Source: Pterois miles (taxonomy: Eukaryota > Chordata > Actinopteri > Perciformes > Scorpaenidae). Taken from it: 64,000 nucleotides of DNA. Shown piece by piece: positions 1 to 11,439 of the stretch. The notes below the pieces were generated by a model. The model made no database searches and was not told the DNA's origin. It was given only the letters and a program-made list of their open reading frames with translations. The DNA lies in contig CAMQGK010000567.1 of assembly GCA_947000775.1 (NCBI GenBank), forward strand, positions 21,544,001-21,608,000, in the 5' to 3' direction. The position numbers and the translations under genes are program-made. Positions within the stretch are counted from its first letter, which is position 1. Each line of letters starts with the position of its first letter.

Positions 1-1121
1 TATAGTATGTCGAAAAAAGTCATATTATACACACACACTACATAACATAGTATGTAGAAAAAACTGTCATAGTGTAGCATGTCGAAAAAAATCACAAAAA
101 CGGTCATTTTAGCATGTAGAATGATTCTATGGTGAACAAAAGTCATTTCGTGAAATGTTTGGAAAATTTTGCAAAAAAAAAAGAAAACGCTATAGTATAG
201 TATGTCAAAATTTTTCGATGAAAAGGTAAAAAATTTTTGATGTTGGAAAAAAACATGAAAACGGTCGTATTATAGCATGTAGAGTGATTCTGTGGTGAAA
301 AAAAGTCATTTTATGGAACGTTGGAAAATTTTGCAAAAAAAAAAAAAAAAAAAAAAACGCCATAGTATGTTGAAATGTTTGATGAAAATGTCAAAAAAAA
401 TTTTGACGTTGAAAAAAACCATGAAAACGGTCGTATTATAGCATGTAGAATGATTCTATGGTGAACAAAAGTCATTTTATGGAACGTTGGAAAATTTTGA
501 CAAAAAAAAAAAAAAAACGCCATAGTATAGTATGTCGAAATTTTTCGATGAAAACGTCAAATTTTTTTGATGTTGAAAAAAATCATGAAAACGGTCATAT
601 TATAGCATGTAGAATGATTCTATGGTGAACAAAAGTTATTTCGTGAAATGTTTGAAAATTTTAAAAAACAAAAAATGTCATAGTATAGTATGTCGAAATT
701 TTTCAATGAAAACGTCAAATTTTTTGGATGTTGAAAAAAACATGAAAACGGTCGTATTATAGCATGTAGAATGATTCTATGGTGAACAAAAGTCATATTA
801 TGGAACGTTGGAAAATTTTGCAAAAAAAAAAAACGCCATAGTATAGTATGTCGAAATTTTTCGATGAAAACGTCAAAAAATGTTGACGTTGAAAAAAACC
901 ATGAAAACGGTCGTATTATAGCATGTAGAATGATTCTGTGGTGAAAAAAAGACAATTTGTGAAATGTTGGAAAATGGAAAATTTTGCAAAAAAAAAAAAA
1001 AAAAACGGCCATAGCATAGTATGTCGAAATTTTTCGATGAAAACGTCAAATTTTTTTGATGTTGTAGGAAACAATGAAAACGGTCGTATTATAGCATGTA
1101 GAATGATTCTATGCTGAAAAT

Positions 1122-1163
1122 GGGACTAATGGGACTAATAAAGGAATATCTTATCTTATCTTA
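1122..1163 (+). mobile_element. Captured LINE/SINE 3' tail inside the satellite (copy 1)
   Basis: GGGACTAATGGGACTAATAAAGGAATATC followed by repeated TTATC, inserted between two monomer parts. The same ending, GGGACTAATAAAGGAATATC plus a short tandem tail, closes the repeat at 46,96x-47,000, so this is the 3' end of a retroposon carried within a monomer. Confidence 0.7.
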
Positions 1164-1837
1164 AAAAAAGACAATTTGTGAAATGTTGGAAAATTTCTCA
1201 AAAAAAAAACGCCATAGTATAGTATGTCGAAATTTTTCGATGAAAACGTCAAAATTTTTTGATGTTGAAAAAAACATGAAAATGGTCGTATTATAGCATG
1301 TAGAATGATTCTATGGTGAACAAAAGTCATTTTATGGAACGTTGGAAAATTTTGCAAAAAAAAAAAAAAAAAAAAAAAACGCCATAGTATAGTATGTCGA
1401 AATTTTTGATGAAAATGTCAAATTTTTTTGATGTTGAAAAGAACCATGAAAACGGTCGTATTATAGCATGTAGAATGATGCTATGGTGAACAAAAGTCAT
1501 TTTATGGAACGTTGGAAAATTTTGCAAAAAAAAAAAAAAAAAAACGCCATAGTATAGTATGTTGAAATTTTTTCGATGAAAACGTCAAATTTTTTTGATG
1601 TTGAAAAGAACCATGAAAACGGTCGTATTATAGCATGTAGAATGATTCTATGCTGAACAAAAGTCATTTCCTGAAATGTTTGAAAATTTTGCAAACAAAA
1701 CGGCCATAGTATAGTATGTCGAAATTTTTCGATGAAAACGTCAAATTTTTTTGGTGGTGAAAAAAAAAAAAAAAAAGGGGAGGAATAGGGGAGGGAGAGA
1801 ATATTGGGGGGAAAAAAAATTAATGTTGGAAAATTTT

Positions 1838-2340
1838 GCAAACAAAACGGTCATAGTTTACCATGTCAAAAAATGTCATAGTATAACATGTCGATAAAAA
1901 GGTCAGAGTATATATTGAGTAGAAACAATTGATTTTTAAATTTTTAAATCTGCTCATTTGTACTCATTTAAAATGAGCAGATTGATAAACAATTTCCCAT
2001 AATAAAAGAAACAACTTTATTTACATAATAAAAGCAGCTCTAAAAGGGATGAGTTTTAATTGTGATTTGAATGTGGACAGGTTGGTGCAGTCTCCGATGT
2101 GTCTGGGGAGTGAGTTCTGGAGGGAGGGGGAACCTATGAAGAAGGCCGTGTTGTCCAAGGTCTGGTGCTTGGTCCTGAGTGGTGGAGACATCATAGGAGT
2201 GGAGGCTGTGGAAAGGAGTGAGGTCAGTGAAGTAAAATGTTGTGACAAAATATCAGAAAAAAATCACAATGTAGTGTGATTAAAAACAAATCATAGTATG
2301 TTTAAAAAAAGTAATAAAAATAATTTCATAAAAGTACTAG
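1838..2340. repeat. Satellite block cap, copy 1
   Basis: A non-monomer segment that ends the first block. It contains a 13 bp inverted repeat, an AT-rich stretch with AATAAAAG motifs, then a GC-richer stretch (about 2,049-2,250, GTTGGTGCAGTCTCCGATG to GGAGGCTGTGGAAAGGAG). That GC-richer part resembles a widely dispersed teleost repeat (inference from memory, family name unknown to me). Copies lie at 3,935-4,419 and 5,785-6,270; copies 1 and 3 share variants not seen in copy 2. Confidence 0.85.
1947..1983. repeat. Hairpin-forming inverted repeat in cap 1
   Basis: Perfect 13 bp arms, AATCTGCTCATTT and its reverse complement, around an 11 bp loop. The same hairpin is at 5,877-5,913; copy 2 (4,025-4,061) keeps an 11 bp arm. 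Confidence 0.9.
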
Positions 2341-3934
2341 TATAGTATGTCGAAAAAATTCATATTATACAACACACTACATAACATAGTATGTAGAAAA
2401 AACTGTCATAGTGTAGCATGTCGAAAAAAATCACAAAAACGGTCATTATAGCATGTAGAATGAATCTATGGTGAACAAAAGTCATTTAATGGAACGTTGG
2501 AAAATTTTGCAAAAAAAAAAAAAACGCCATAGTATATAGTATGTCGAAATTTTTCGATGAAAACGTCAAATTTTTTTGATGTTGAAAAAAACATGAAAAT
2601 GGTCGTATTATAGCATGTAGAATGATTCTATGGTGAACAAAAGTCATTTTATGGAACGTTGGAAAATTTTGCAAAAAAAAAAACGGTCATAGTATAGTAT
2701 GTCGAAATTTTTCCATGAAAACGTCAAAATTTTTTTGACGTGGGAAACCATGAAAACGGTCGTATTATAGCATGTAGAATGATTCTATGGTGAAAAAAAG
2801 TCATTTTGTGAAATGTTGGAAAATTTCTCAAAAAAAAGACGACATAGTATAGCATGTCGAAATTTTTCCATGAAAACGTCAAATTTTTTTGATGTTGTAG
2901 GAAACAATGAAAACGGTCGTATTATAGCATGTAGAATGATTCTATGGTGAACAAAAGTCATTTTATGGAACGTTGGAAAATTTTGCAAAAAAAAAAAACG
3001 CCATAGTATAGCATGTCGAAATTTTTCGTTGAAAACGTCAAAATTTTTTGATGTTGAAAAAAACATGAAAATGGTCGTATTATAGCATGTAGAATGATTC
3101 TATGGTGAACAAAAGTCATTTTATGCAACGTTGGAAAATTTTGCAAAAAAAAAAAGCCATAGTATAGTATGTCGAAATTTTTCGATGAAAACGTCAAATT
3201 TTTTTGATGTTGAAAAAACCATGAAAACGGTTGTATTATAGCATGTAGAATGATTCTATGCTGAAAAAAAGACAATTTGTGAAATGTTGGAAAATTTTGA
3301 AAAAAAAAAAAAAACGCCATAGTATAGTATGTCGAAATTTTTCGATGAAAACGTCAAATTTTTTTGATGTTGAAAAAATCATGAAAACGGTTGTATTATA
3401 GCATGTAGAATGATTCTATGCTGAAAAAAAGACAATTTGTGAAATGTTGGAAAATTTTGCAAAAAAAAAAACGCCATAGTATAGTATGTCGAAATTTTTC
3501 GATGAAAACGTCAAAATTTTTTGATGTTGAAAAAAACATGAAAACGGTCGTATTATAGCATGTAGAATGATGCTACGGTGAACAAAAATTATTTCGTGAA
3601 ATGTTTGAAAATTTTACAAAAAAATGTCATAGTATAGCATGTCGAAATTTTTCCATGAAAACGTCAAAAAATTTTTGACGTGGGAAACCATGAAAACGGT
3701 CGTATTATAGCATGTAGAATGATTCTATGGTGAACAAAAGTCATTTCCTGAAATGTTGCAAAAATTAAAAAAAAAAAAAACGCCATAGTATAGTATGTCG
3801 AAATTTTTCGATGAAAACGTCAACATTTTTCGATGTTGAAAAAAACATGAAAATTGTCGTATTGTAGCATGTAGAATGATGCTATGGTGAACAAAAGTTA
3901 TTTCGTGAAATGTTTGAAAATTTTACAAAAAAAT

Positions 3935-4419
3935 GTCAAGTTTACCATGTCAAAAAATGTCATAGTATAACATGTCGATAAAAAGGTCAGAGTATATATT
4001 GAGTAGAAACAATTGATATTTTTAAATCTGCTCATCTTTACTCATTTAAAATGAGCAGATTGATAAACAATTTCCCGTAATAAAAGAAACAACTTTATTT
4101 ACACAATAAAAGCAGCTCTAAAAGGGATGAGTTTTAATTGTGATTTGAATGTGGACAGGTTGGTGCAGTCTCCGATGTGTCTGGGGAGTGAGTTCCGGAG
4201 GGAGGGGGAACCTATGAAGAAGGCCGTGTTGTCCAAGGTCTGGTGCTTGGTCCTGAGTGGTGGAGACATCATAGGAGTGGAGGCTGTGGAAAGGAGTGAG
4301 GTCAGTGAAGTAAAATGTTGTGACAAAATATCAGAAAAAAATCATGATGTAGTATGATTAAAAACAAATCGTAGTATGTTTAAAAAAAGTAATAAAAATA
4401 ATTTCATAAAAGTACTAGT
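3935..4419. repeat. Satellite block cap, copy 2
   Basis: The same segment as at 1,838 and 5,785, about 2,078 bp after copy 1 and 1,852 bp before copy 3. It has its own variants (CATGATGTAGTATGATT, a shorter hairpin arm), marking it as the B-type block. Confidence 0.85.
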
Positions 4420-5536
4420 ATAGTATGTCGAAAAAAGTCATATTATACACACACACTACATAACATAGTATGTAGAAAAAACTGTCATAGTGTAGCATGT
4501 CGAAAAAAATCACAAAAACGGTCATTTTAGCATGTAGAATGATTCTATGGTGAACAAAAGTCATTTCGTGAAATGTTTGAAAATTTTGCAAAAAAAAAAG
4601 AAAACGCTATAGTATAGTATGTCAAAATTTTTCGATGAAAAGGTAAAAAATTTTTGATGTTGGAAAAAAACATGAAAACGGTCGTATTATAGCATGTAGA
4701 GTGATTCTGTGGTGAAAAAAAGTCATTTTGTGAAACGTTGGAAAATTTCTCAAAAAAAAGACGACAGTATAGCATGTCGAAATTTTTCGATGAAAACGTC
4801 AAAATTTTTTGATGTTGAAAAAAACATGAAAATGGTCATATTATAGCATGTAGAATGATTCTATGGTGAACAAAAGTCATTTTATGGAACGTTGGAAAAT
4901 TTTGCAAAAAAAAAAAAAAAAAAACGCCATAGTATGTTGAAATGTTTGATGAAAATGTCAAAAAAAATTTTGACGTTGAAAAAAACCATGAAAACGGTCG
5001 TATTATAGCATGTAGAATGATTCTATGGTGAACAAAAGTCATTTTATGGAACGTTGGAAAATTTTGCAAAAAAAAAAAAAAAAAACGCCATAGTATAGTA
5101 TGTCGAAATTTTTCGATGAAAACGTCAAATTTTTTTGATGTTGGAAAAAACCATGAAAACGGTCGTATTATAGCATGTAGAATGATTCTATGCTGAAAAA
5201 AAGACAATTTGTGAAATGTTGGAAAATGGAAAATTTTGAAAAAAAAAAACGCCATAGTATAGTATGTCGAAATTTTTCGATGAAAACGTCAAAAAATGTT
5301 GACGTTGAAAAAAACCATGAAAACGGTCGTATTATAGCATGTAGAATTATTCTGTGGTGAAAAAAAGACAATTTGTGAAATGTTGGAAAATGGAAAATTT
5401 TGCAAAAAAAAAAAAAAAAACGGCCATAGCATAGTATGTCGAAATTTTTCGATGAAAACGTCAAATTTTTTTGATGTTGTAGGAAACAATGAAAACGGTC
5501 GTATTATAGCATGTAGAATGATTCTATGCTGAAAAT

Positions 5537-5578
5537 GGGACTAATGGGACTAATAAAGGAATATCTTATCTTATCTTA
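5537..5578 (+). mobile_element. Captured LINE/SINE 3' tail inside the satellite (copy 2)
   Basis: The same 42 bp insertion as at 1,122, in the matching place of block A'. It therefore predates the block duplication. Confidence 0.7.
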
Positions 5579-5784
5579 AAAAAAGACAATTTGTGAAATG
5601 TTGGAAAATTTCTCAAAAAAAAAAACGCCATAGTATAGTATGTCGAAATTTTTCGATGAAAACGTCAAATTTTTTTGATGTTGAAAAAAACATGAAAACG
5701 GTCGTATTATAGCATGTAGAATGATTCTATGGTGAAGAAAAGTCATTTCGTGAAATGTTGGAAAATTTTACAAAAAAATGTCAT

Positions 5785-6270
5785 AGTTTACCATGTCAAA
5801 AAATGTCATAGTATAACATGTCGATAAAAAGGTCAGAGTATATATTGAGTAGAAACAATTGATTTTTAAATTTTTAAATCTGCTCATTTGTACTCATTTA
5901 AAATGAGCAGATTGATAAACAATTTCCCATAATAAAAGAAACAACTTTATTTACATAATAAAAGCAGCTCTAAAAGGGATGAGTTTTAATTGTGATTTGA
6001 ATGTGGACAGGTTGGTGCAGTCGCCGATGTGTCTGGGGAGTGAGTTCCGGAGGGAGGGGGAACCTATGAAGAAGGCCGTGTTGTCCAAGGTCTGGTGCTT
6101 GGTCCTGAGTGGTGGAGACATCATAGGAGTGGAGGCTGTGGAAAGGAGTGAGGTCAGTGAAGTAAAATGTTGTGACAAAATATCAGAAAAAAATCACAAT
6201 GTAGTGTGATTAAAAACAAATCATAGTATGTTTAAAAAAAGTAATAAAAATAATTTCATAAAAGTACTAG
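5785..6270. repeat. Satellite block cap, copy 3
   Basis: Nearly identical to copy 1, including CACAATGTAGTGTGATT and the intact 13 bp hairpin arms at 5,877-5,889 and 5,901-5,913. Confidence 0.85.
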
Positions 6271-7577
6271 TATAGTATGTCGAAAAAATTCATATTATAC
6301 AACACACTACATAACATAGTATGTAGAAAAAACTGTCATAGTGTAGCATGTCGAAAAAAATCACAAAAACGGTCATTATAGCATGTAGAATGAATCTATG
6401 GTGAACAAAAGTCATTTAATGGAACGTTGGAAAATAAAAAAAAAATTGAAAATGAAAAATAAAAAAAAAAAAAAAAACAAAGCCATAGTATATAGTATGT
6501 CGAAATTTTTCGATGAAAACGTCAAATTTTTTTGATGTTGAAAAAAACATGAAAATGGTCGTATTATAGCATGTAGAATGATTCTATGGTGAACAAAAGT
6601 CATTTTATGGAACGTTGGAAAATTTTGCAAAAAAAAAAAAAAAACGCCATAGTATAGCATGTCGAAATTTTTCGATGAAAACGTCAAATTTTTTGGATGT
6701 TGAAAAAAACATGAAAACGGTCGTATTATAGCATGTAGAATGATTCTATGGTGAACAAAAGTCATATTATGGAACGTTGGAAAATTTTGCAAAAAAAAAA
6801 AAAACGCCATAGTATAGTATGTCGAAATTTTTCGATGAAAACGTCAAAAATTTTTGATGTTGAAGAAAACAATGAAAACGGTCGTATTATAGCATGTAGA
6901 ATGATTCTATGCTGAAAATGGGAAAAAAGGAAAAAAAAAAAGACAATTTGTGAAATGTTGGAAAATGGAAAATTTTGAAAAAAAAAAAAAAAAACGCCAT
7001 AGTATAGTATGTCGAAATTTTTCGATGAAAACGTCAAAATTTTTTGATGTTGAAAAAAACAATGAAAACGGTCATATTATAGCATGTAGAATGATGCTAT
7101 GGTGAACAAAAGTTATTTCGTGAAATGTTTGAAAATTTTACAAAAAAATGTCATAGTATAGTATGTCGAAAAAAAGTCATTGTGTAGTATGTCATCAAAA
7201 GGCATAGCATGAAGAAAAAATGTTTGAAAAAACTCAGTGTATAATATGTTGGAGAAAAATAGTCATTGTATAGTCAAAAAAGTCATATTAAAGCATAAAG
7301 AAAAAATGAATGAAAAAGTCACAAGTTACATACTATGTCGACAAATTTAAAGTCATAGTATACTATGTCGAAAAAGTAGTATATTGAAAAAAGTTATAGT
7401 ATGTTGAAAAATCTCAATATAACTAACGAGTTGCAGAAATCTACCAAAATTAACAGCTTTAGATATTATTTAGAGCTCTTATTTCGTTTGTATACCAAAG
7501 ACCGTTCTTTGTTGTTTCCCAACAAACTGTATAATATATCTGAAATTCCACACTCGCTTGCATGTCATGTGACTCAC

Positions 7578-7682
7578 CTATGATGCCCGCTGCCCGATGC
7601 TCGCTGATTGGTGGAGTCCGTCGGACGGGGGAACATTAAGGGTGACAGACAGCTGAGTCACCACGTCGCTTGAAGACATCAA
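7578..7682 (-). other. Candidate last exon of the MAEK gene
   Basis: On the minus strand a good acceptor (TTTGTTCTTAG) opens a 105 bp stretch that ends at a GTGAGTC donor-like site. Joined to the exon at 9,076-9,150 it gives one serine and then TGA, so it would end an 83-residue-class protein. Read in its own first frame it is open for 34 codons to a TAG at the very end. It could be a terminal exon, an untranslated exon or chance; this is inference from splice signals only. Confidence 0.3.
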
Positions 7683-7807
7683 CTAAGAACAAACATGAAA
7701 AACATAAAAGTTAAAAACAAACCATATATAATTTGTACAAACCACTGTGAGCTCCATGAATTGTGCTATAATTCTGATCATTACTATCATATATTGAGAG
7801 AGAATTT

Positions 7808-8832
7808 AACTGTGGTGTTTCTGAGTGTGGTTGTATGAGGTACTTCTCTATCATCTGTGTGTTATCTACAGTAGATGATGAGCAGCACAGGAGCAAAGCA
7901 ATATCCTGCTGTGGACGGGGGGCAGCAGCAACACACCCCAAAAAATCATTATCAGTTTAAGTATATGCTATATTTAAAATATTTTCACCACTTTACCTTG
8001 CCGTCAGACAGCCCTTTATGACGGGGACTGAAGCTGTTGTTTCCATCCACCCCAGGGGTGTCAAACTCAGTTTGATCCCGGGCCACATCAGCATCATGGT
8101 TCCCCTCAAAGAGCCGGTTGTAATTGTAAGACTATATAAATATATTTACTCTTGATCATATTACAAAATTGCCTCTGCTTTTGATTATTATTAGTTTTAG
8201 TTATAATTTATTTAATAACTACCTCTGAAAGCAGAAGTCTAGGAAATATAATTGTAAGCAGAAACATTGTACTATTTAGAAAATTAGTTCAGTAACAAAA
8301 ACATTGATATTGAGATGCTTCAGTGTGCATCTAACAAAATCGAGATGCATTGTGGGACATGTAGTTTAAGGACACCGTACTTCTGTAAAGCAGCATAGAA
8401 TTGTGTGATAGGCATAATACTGTATATTCTTTACAAGCCCTCACAGGCCACATAAAATGAGGTGCCGGGCTTAATTTTTCTATGCAAAGCGACCAGACTC
8501 CTCTGATTAAAACACAAACTTAATAACTGATGGAGGCAGCGGTAGACCAGTAGCTCCTGTGTTCTGAGAGAGAAAATTACAGTTTTTGTCAATGGAGTCT
8601 GGTGGCTTTGAAAAGAGGATAGATCATAAAGGGCTGTCTGACAGCGAGGTAAAAGTTGTGAAAATATTCTAAATATAGTTATAGCTAGAATATAAACTGA
8701 TTATTTTAGGTGTTCAAAATCTGTTTTGCTGCGGCCCCGTCTACTGCAGTAAACTGCTTTGCTCCTGTGCTGGTACTATGGAGAAGTACCTCATACAACT
8801 ACACTGAGAAACACCTGAACTATCCCTTTAAC
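7808..8832. mobile_element. Foldback element with about 215 bp inverted arms
   Basis: Arms at 7,808-8,022 and 8,621-8,832 are imperfect reverse complements (GTTGTATGAGGTACTTCT, GTCAGACAGCCCTTTATGA). The outer end carries TTAAAGGGATAGTTC, also found at 63,266 near the right edge. The loop holds another dispersed repeat starting CAGGGGTGTCAAACTCA at about 8,053. Confidence 0.75.
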
Positions 8833-9075
8833 CGACTGCTGATGGTGTTTTACTCTGGGACAAAAAAGAAAAATTAAAATGCTAAAATGGGTCACAGAAT
8901 ATACTTGTAAAGTCTATGCATGGGAGACAGCACGTTCAGCAACTCCCTCAGCCAAACCTTTGAATATTTACTGTTGGTTATCACTGAAGCTCCAGAACCC
9001 AAACCTGGTGTTCAGGTCAGCCCTGCTGTGTAAAACTACTTATCTGGTACAAACTGCTACAGAGCCAAGACTCAC

Positions 9076-9150
9076 CTGATCTTCTTTTTAACCTGTCTGG
9101 ACCGTTTCTGGACCGGACCCGCTGGAAGAGATGGGCAGTGAATGGCTGCT
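9076..9150 (-). CDS. Unrecognised small basic protein, exon 3 of the coding part
   Basis: The acceptor CTTTGTTTCAG and donor GTGAGTC bound a 75 bp exon. It takes two bases from the exon at 9,922-10,082 to complete a lysine codon, then reads AAIHCPSLPAGPVQ and KRSRQVKKKI, leaving AG. The basic run looks like a nuclear localisation signal. The acceptor lies only about 20 bp from a long TA/TG microsatellite, so the branch point falls at its edge. I do not recognise the family. Confidence 0.6.
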
Positions 9151-9170
9151 CTGAAACAAAGGTTGAGAAA

Positions 9171-9293
9171 CATACATATATGTATATATATATATACACA
9201 TATATATGTGTGTATATATGTGTGTATATATATATGTATGTATATATATATATGTACATATATATGTGTGTATATATGTGTGTTATATGTATG

Positions 9294-9369
<76 letters not shown>

Positions 9370-9442
9370 TACATACATATATATATGTATATATATGTAT
9401 GTGTGTATATATGTATGTATGTACATATATATACATATATAA
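9171..9442. repeat. TA/TG microsatellite
   Basis: About 270 bp of TATATATG, TATATGTG and a pure (TA) run of about 60 bp at 9,298-9,358. It lies in the minus-strand intron immediately before the exon at 9,076-9,150. Several long overlapping Tyr/Ile open frames here are artefacts of the repeat. Confidence 0.97.
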
Positions 9443-9639
9443 TCTCTGATTGCTCCGGGAATGAGGACTGGAGTGCAGCTAGCTGGTTAGCATGTAGTCA
9501 AACTCTTATCTACTGAGTTGAGTCTTAATGTTGAGTGACACCCCCTCATTTGCATAATGAGGCAGAAATGCATAAAGAGATGTAAGAAATATGTCTGTTA
9601 AAGACAAAAATAAATAAGTTTAGCAAAATGGAAAGAGAA

Positions 9640-9870
9640 AATCATGCATAAATAAATAGATAGGACTTAATATGCAAGTAAAAAAATGAATGCAAAAACA
9701 AATACATTTAAACATGAGTAAAATAGATAATAAATGCAAAAAAGATAAATACATTAAAAATTAATATAGATAAATAAATTTAGAAAAGGATATAGATAGA
9801 TAAAAGGGAAAATTAAACAGTAATGTAAATAAGGGAATTATTACATAGATACAAATAGCAAATATATAAT
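9640..9870. repeat. A-rich low-complexity stretch
   Basis: Irregular runs of AAATAAATAGATA-like units; intronic on the minus strand. No coding signal. Confidence 0.6.
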
Positions 9871-9921
9871 AACGGGGATTTTGCTGCTTTTGATGGCATA
9901 TTTGCTCATTTATTTACTTAC

Positions 9922-10082
9922 TTTTTATTTTGGCAGGTTCTGTCCCCCATGGAGTCAGCCTTCACCGACTGCTGGCGGTCTACCTTGTTGGAGTAAACGG
10001 GCACCGAGACGATAGCTGAAGGGTTGAGGAAGCGTCGGCGTTTGGGTGGAGGCTTCACCGCCAGCTGGTCACCGTCAGACAC
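9922..10082 (-). CDS. Unrecognised small basic protein, exon 2 of the coding part
   Basis: A 161 bp exon between the acceptor GTGTGTCCTCAG and the donor GTAAGT. It follows MAEK in frame and encodes VSDGDQLAVKPPPKRRRFL, then NPSAIVSVPVYSNKVD, then a polar stretch ending in CQNK, and leaves two bases. KRRRF is a candidate nuclear localisation signal. The donor overlaps a TAA that would otherwise end the protein at QNKK, so a retained-intron form would be about 59 residues. No domain is recognised. Confidence 0.65.
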
Positions 10083-11087
10083 CTGAGGACACACAGAGGC
10101 TGTGTTCAGCTGCTCTCTACATAACACATAGATCGTGTAAATCATTAATAAACTGGTCTTTAAACTAAATTCACCTTTTGACTCTTCTACACAAACTGAA
10201 TCATTAAATTTTCAGGAGGTTTTTGACGTCTCACACACTTCCAAATGATTAAATATGATGATCTATCTTGGATCAACTGGAAAATTCATCATCACAAAGC
10301 TGAAAACAGGCTGTTTATCTGACTTTTAAGAGACATGTGGTTCTAACAGGACAAGGCCAGTCCAATCAAATGATGATCTGATGATGCATTGCTGCAGATT
10401 AAAGGAGTAAAATGATCTGACAGAAAATGATGCACCGGTCTCCCCATTTACAGACATGCAGTAGAAATGTTAGTCTCCTAAAATATAAATAATTAATATT
10501 AAAAACTAGTAAAAGCATAGTACCCGAATAGATGTACTTCCTTTCCAACACTGCTAAATTAACTATACTATGGCTAAAGATGCTGTATAAACATAAGTAT
10601 TCGTGTTCACTATGTTACCCATAGGACCTGAACATTAAGTTTAGTTAGCTGAGTGGTAACTAGGTAAATCTAATGTTTCTTAAATGGCGTTTGGCGCTGT
10701 TCTTGTTATACTGATCCGGGTACAGCATGTTTAGTTTTGTTTACATGGCTGAACTGGTAGTTTAATAGTCACCATCACATCACTAGAAAGTTTGAGCTAA
10801 AAGTGAAACCACAAGGGCAGATAACAGACCATCTCAGGTCACCTACTACGGTAACTACAGGCTTTTAGTTTGAAGAGCTAACAATAAGATTAGCTAACCT
10901 CTGGTTACACTGATGCAGAGGCACTTTAGAGGCAGTTTAATGTGTTTCTGTGGCTTCACCCCAAAACTTTTCACTTTCCGCTTGTAGCGACGTTAATTAC
11001 TGCAACAGTACACTTACTATCTTGGACATAATTCACAGATTGCTTATTTTGAACCGATAAACAGCAGCAGATCTGTCAAACACTCAC

Positions 11088-11171
11088 CTTTTCAGCCATG
11101 TTTGTTTCTTTTTCCACGGGCTGCTGCTGCCTTCACGGACTGTACCATAACACAGATGTTGCTTTCAGGTC
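11088..11171 (-). CDS. Exon with the MAEK start codon
   Basis: An 84 bp exon: acceptor TTATTTCCCACAG at 11,171 and donor GTGAGTG after 11,088. ATG at 11,099 starts M-A-E-K; the rest of the exon is 5' untranslated, with an in-frame TGA upstream of the ATG. Because the exon has a clear acceptor it is not the first exon, and upstream exons must exist, probably the one at 12,762-12,830. A second frame through the exon is open until a TGA that overlaps the MAEK start and could belong to the upstream coiled-coil frame. Confidence 0.6.
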
Positions 11172-11244
11172 CTGTGGGAAATAACCCAACGTGAATGATT
11201 AAGTTAAGTTTCCACAGCATCTCGGGCTATAGTACAGTTTATTC

Positions 11245-11375
11245 AGCAGTGGTGGGAAGGAAGTACATTTACTCAAGTAATGTATGATTTTGAGATGCTT
11301 TTACTTTACTTGAGTATTTCCATTTTCTGCAGTTTGATACTTCTACTCCACTACATCTCAGATTGTTCTTTTTAG
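11245..11375. mobile_element. Fragment of a dispersed teleost element
   Basis: GTGGGAAGGAAGTACATTTACTC followed by TTACTTGAGTATTTCCATTT and CTTCTACTCCACTACATCTC. This is a common fish interspersed repeat (recognised from memory, class uncertain). It directly adjoins the AT-rich array that follows. Confidence 0.6.
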
Positions 11376-11439
11376 TTGGTAGGTTGCTAAAGTGGGACAA
11401 TAATTAAATCAATAAAACTATTGGTATTTAATATCTTTC

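Larger units (their letters stand above)
1..7400. repeat. Satellite array, about 158-173 bp monomers in a higher-order arrangement
   Basis: The motif TATGTCGAAATTTTT recurs at 531, 689, 847, 1020, 1223, 1393, 1558 (variant) and 1715, so the monomer is about 158-173 bp; the one 203 bp step holds an insertion. Each monomer runs through TATGTCGAAATTTTTCGATG, CATGAAAACGGTCGTATTA, TAGCATGTAGAATGATTCTA and GGAACGTTGGAAAATTTTGC, then an oligo(A) tract of about 8-24 A. Monomers are grouped into blocks separated by three caps. Block starts at 1 and 4,420 match each other, and those at 2,340 and 6,270 match each other, giving an A-B-A'-B' layout. From about 7,150 to 7,400 the array decays into short GTCATAGTATAGTATGTCG fragments. 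No gene is supported here: the open frames on the minus strand are translations of the monomer. Confidence 0.93.

Noticed and set aside
480..510. CENP-B-box-like GGAACGTTGGAAAA in the monomers
   Set aside because: CGTTGGAA matches part of the box, but the essential CGGG half and the TTCG start are missing.
2049..6209. Three plus-strand 76-codon frames (MSFNCDLNVDRLVQSP) and their 75-codon antisense partners
   Set aside because: They lie in the repeated cap, a dispersed-repeat fragment. Conservation between copies reflects recent duplication, not coding selection.
311..7037. Many minus-strand open frames of 66-139 codons rich in Phe, His and Ile (MQNFPTFHKMTFVHH and similar)
   Set aside because: They are translations of the satellite monomer. 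The same peptide recurs in shifted frames, and poly-Phe comes from the oligo(A) tracts.
1..7400. Regularly spaced repeats as a CRISPR array
   Set aside because: The whole 158-173 bp unit repeats, with no unique spacers, and the context is a vertebrate genome.
9017..9516. Overlapping Tyr/Ile-rich frames of 66-139 codons
   Set aside because: Artefact of the TA/TG microsatellite. Only the short 9,076-9,150 exon, in another frame, has splice support.
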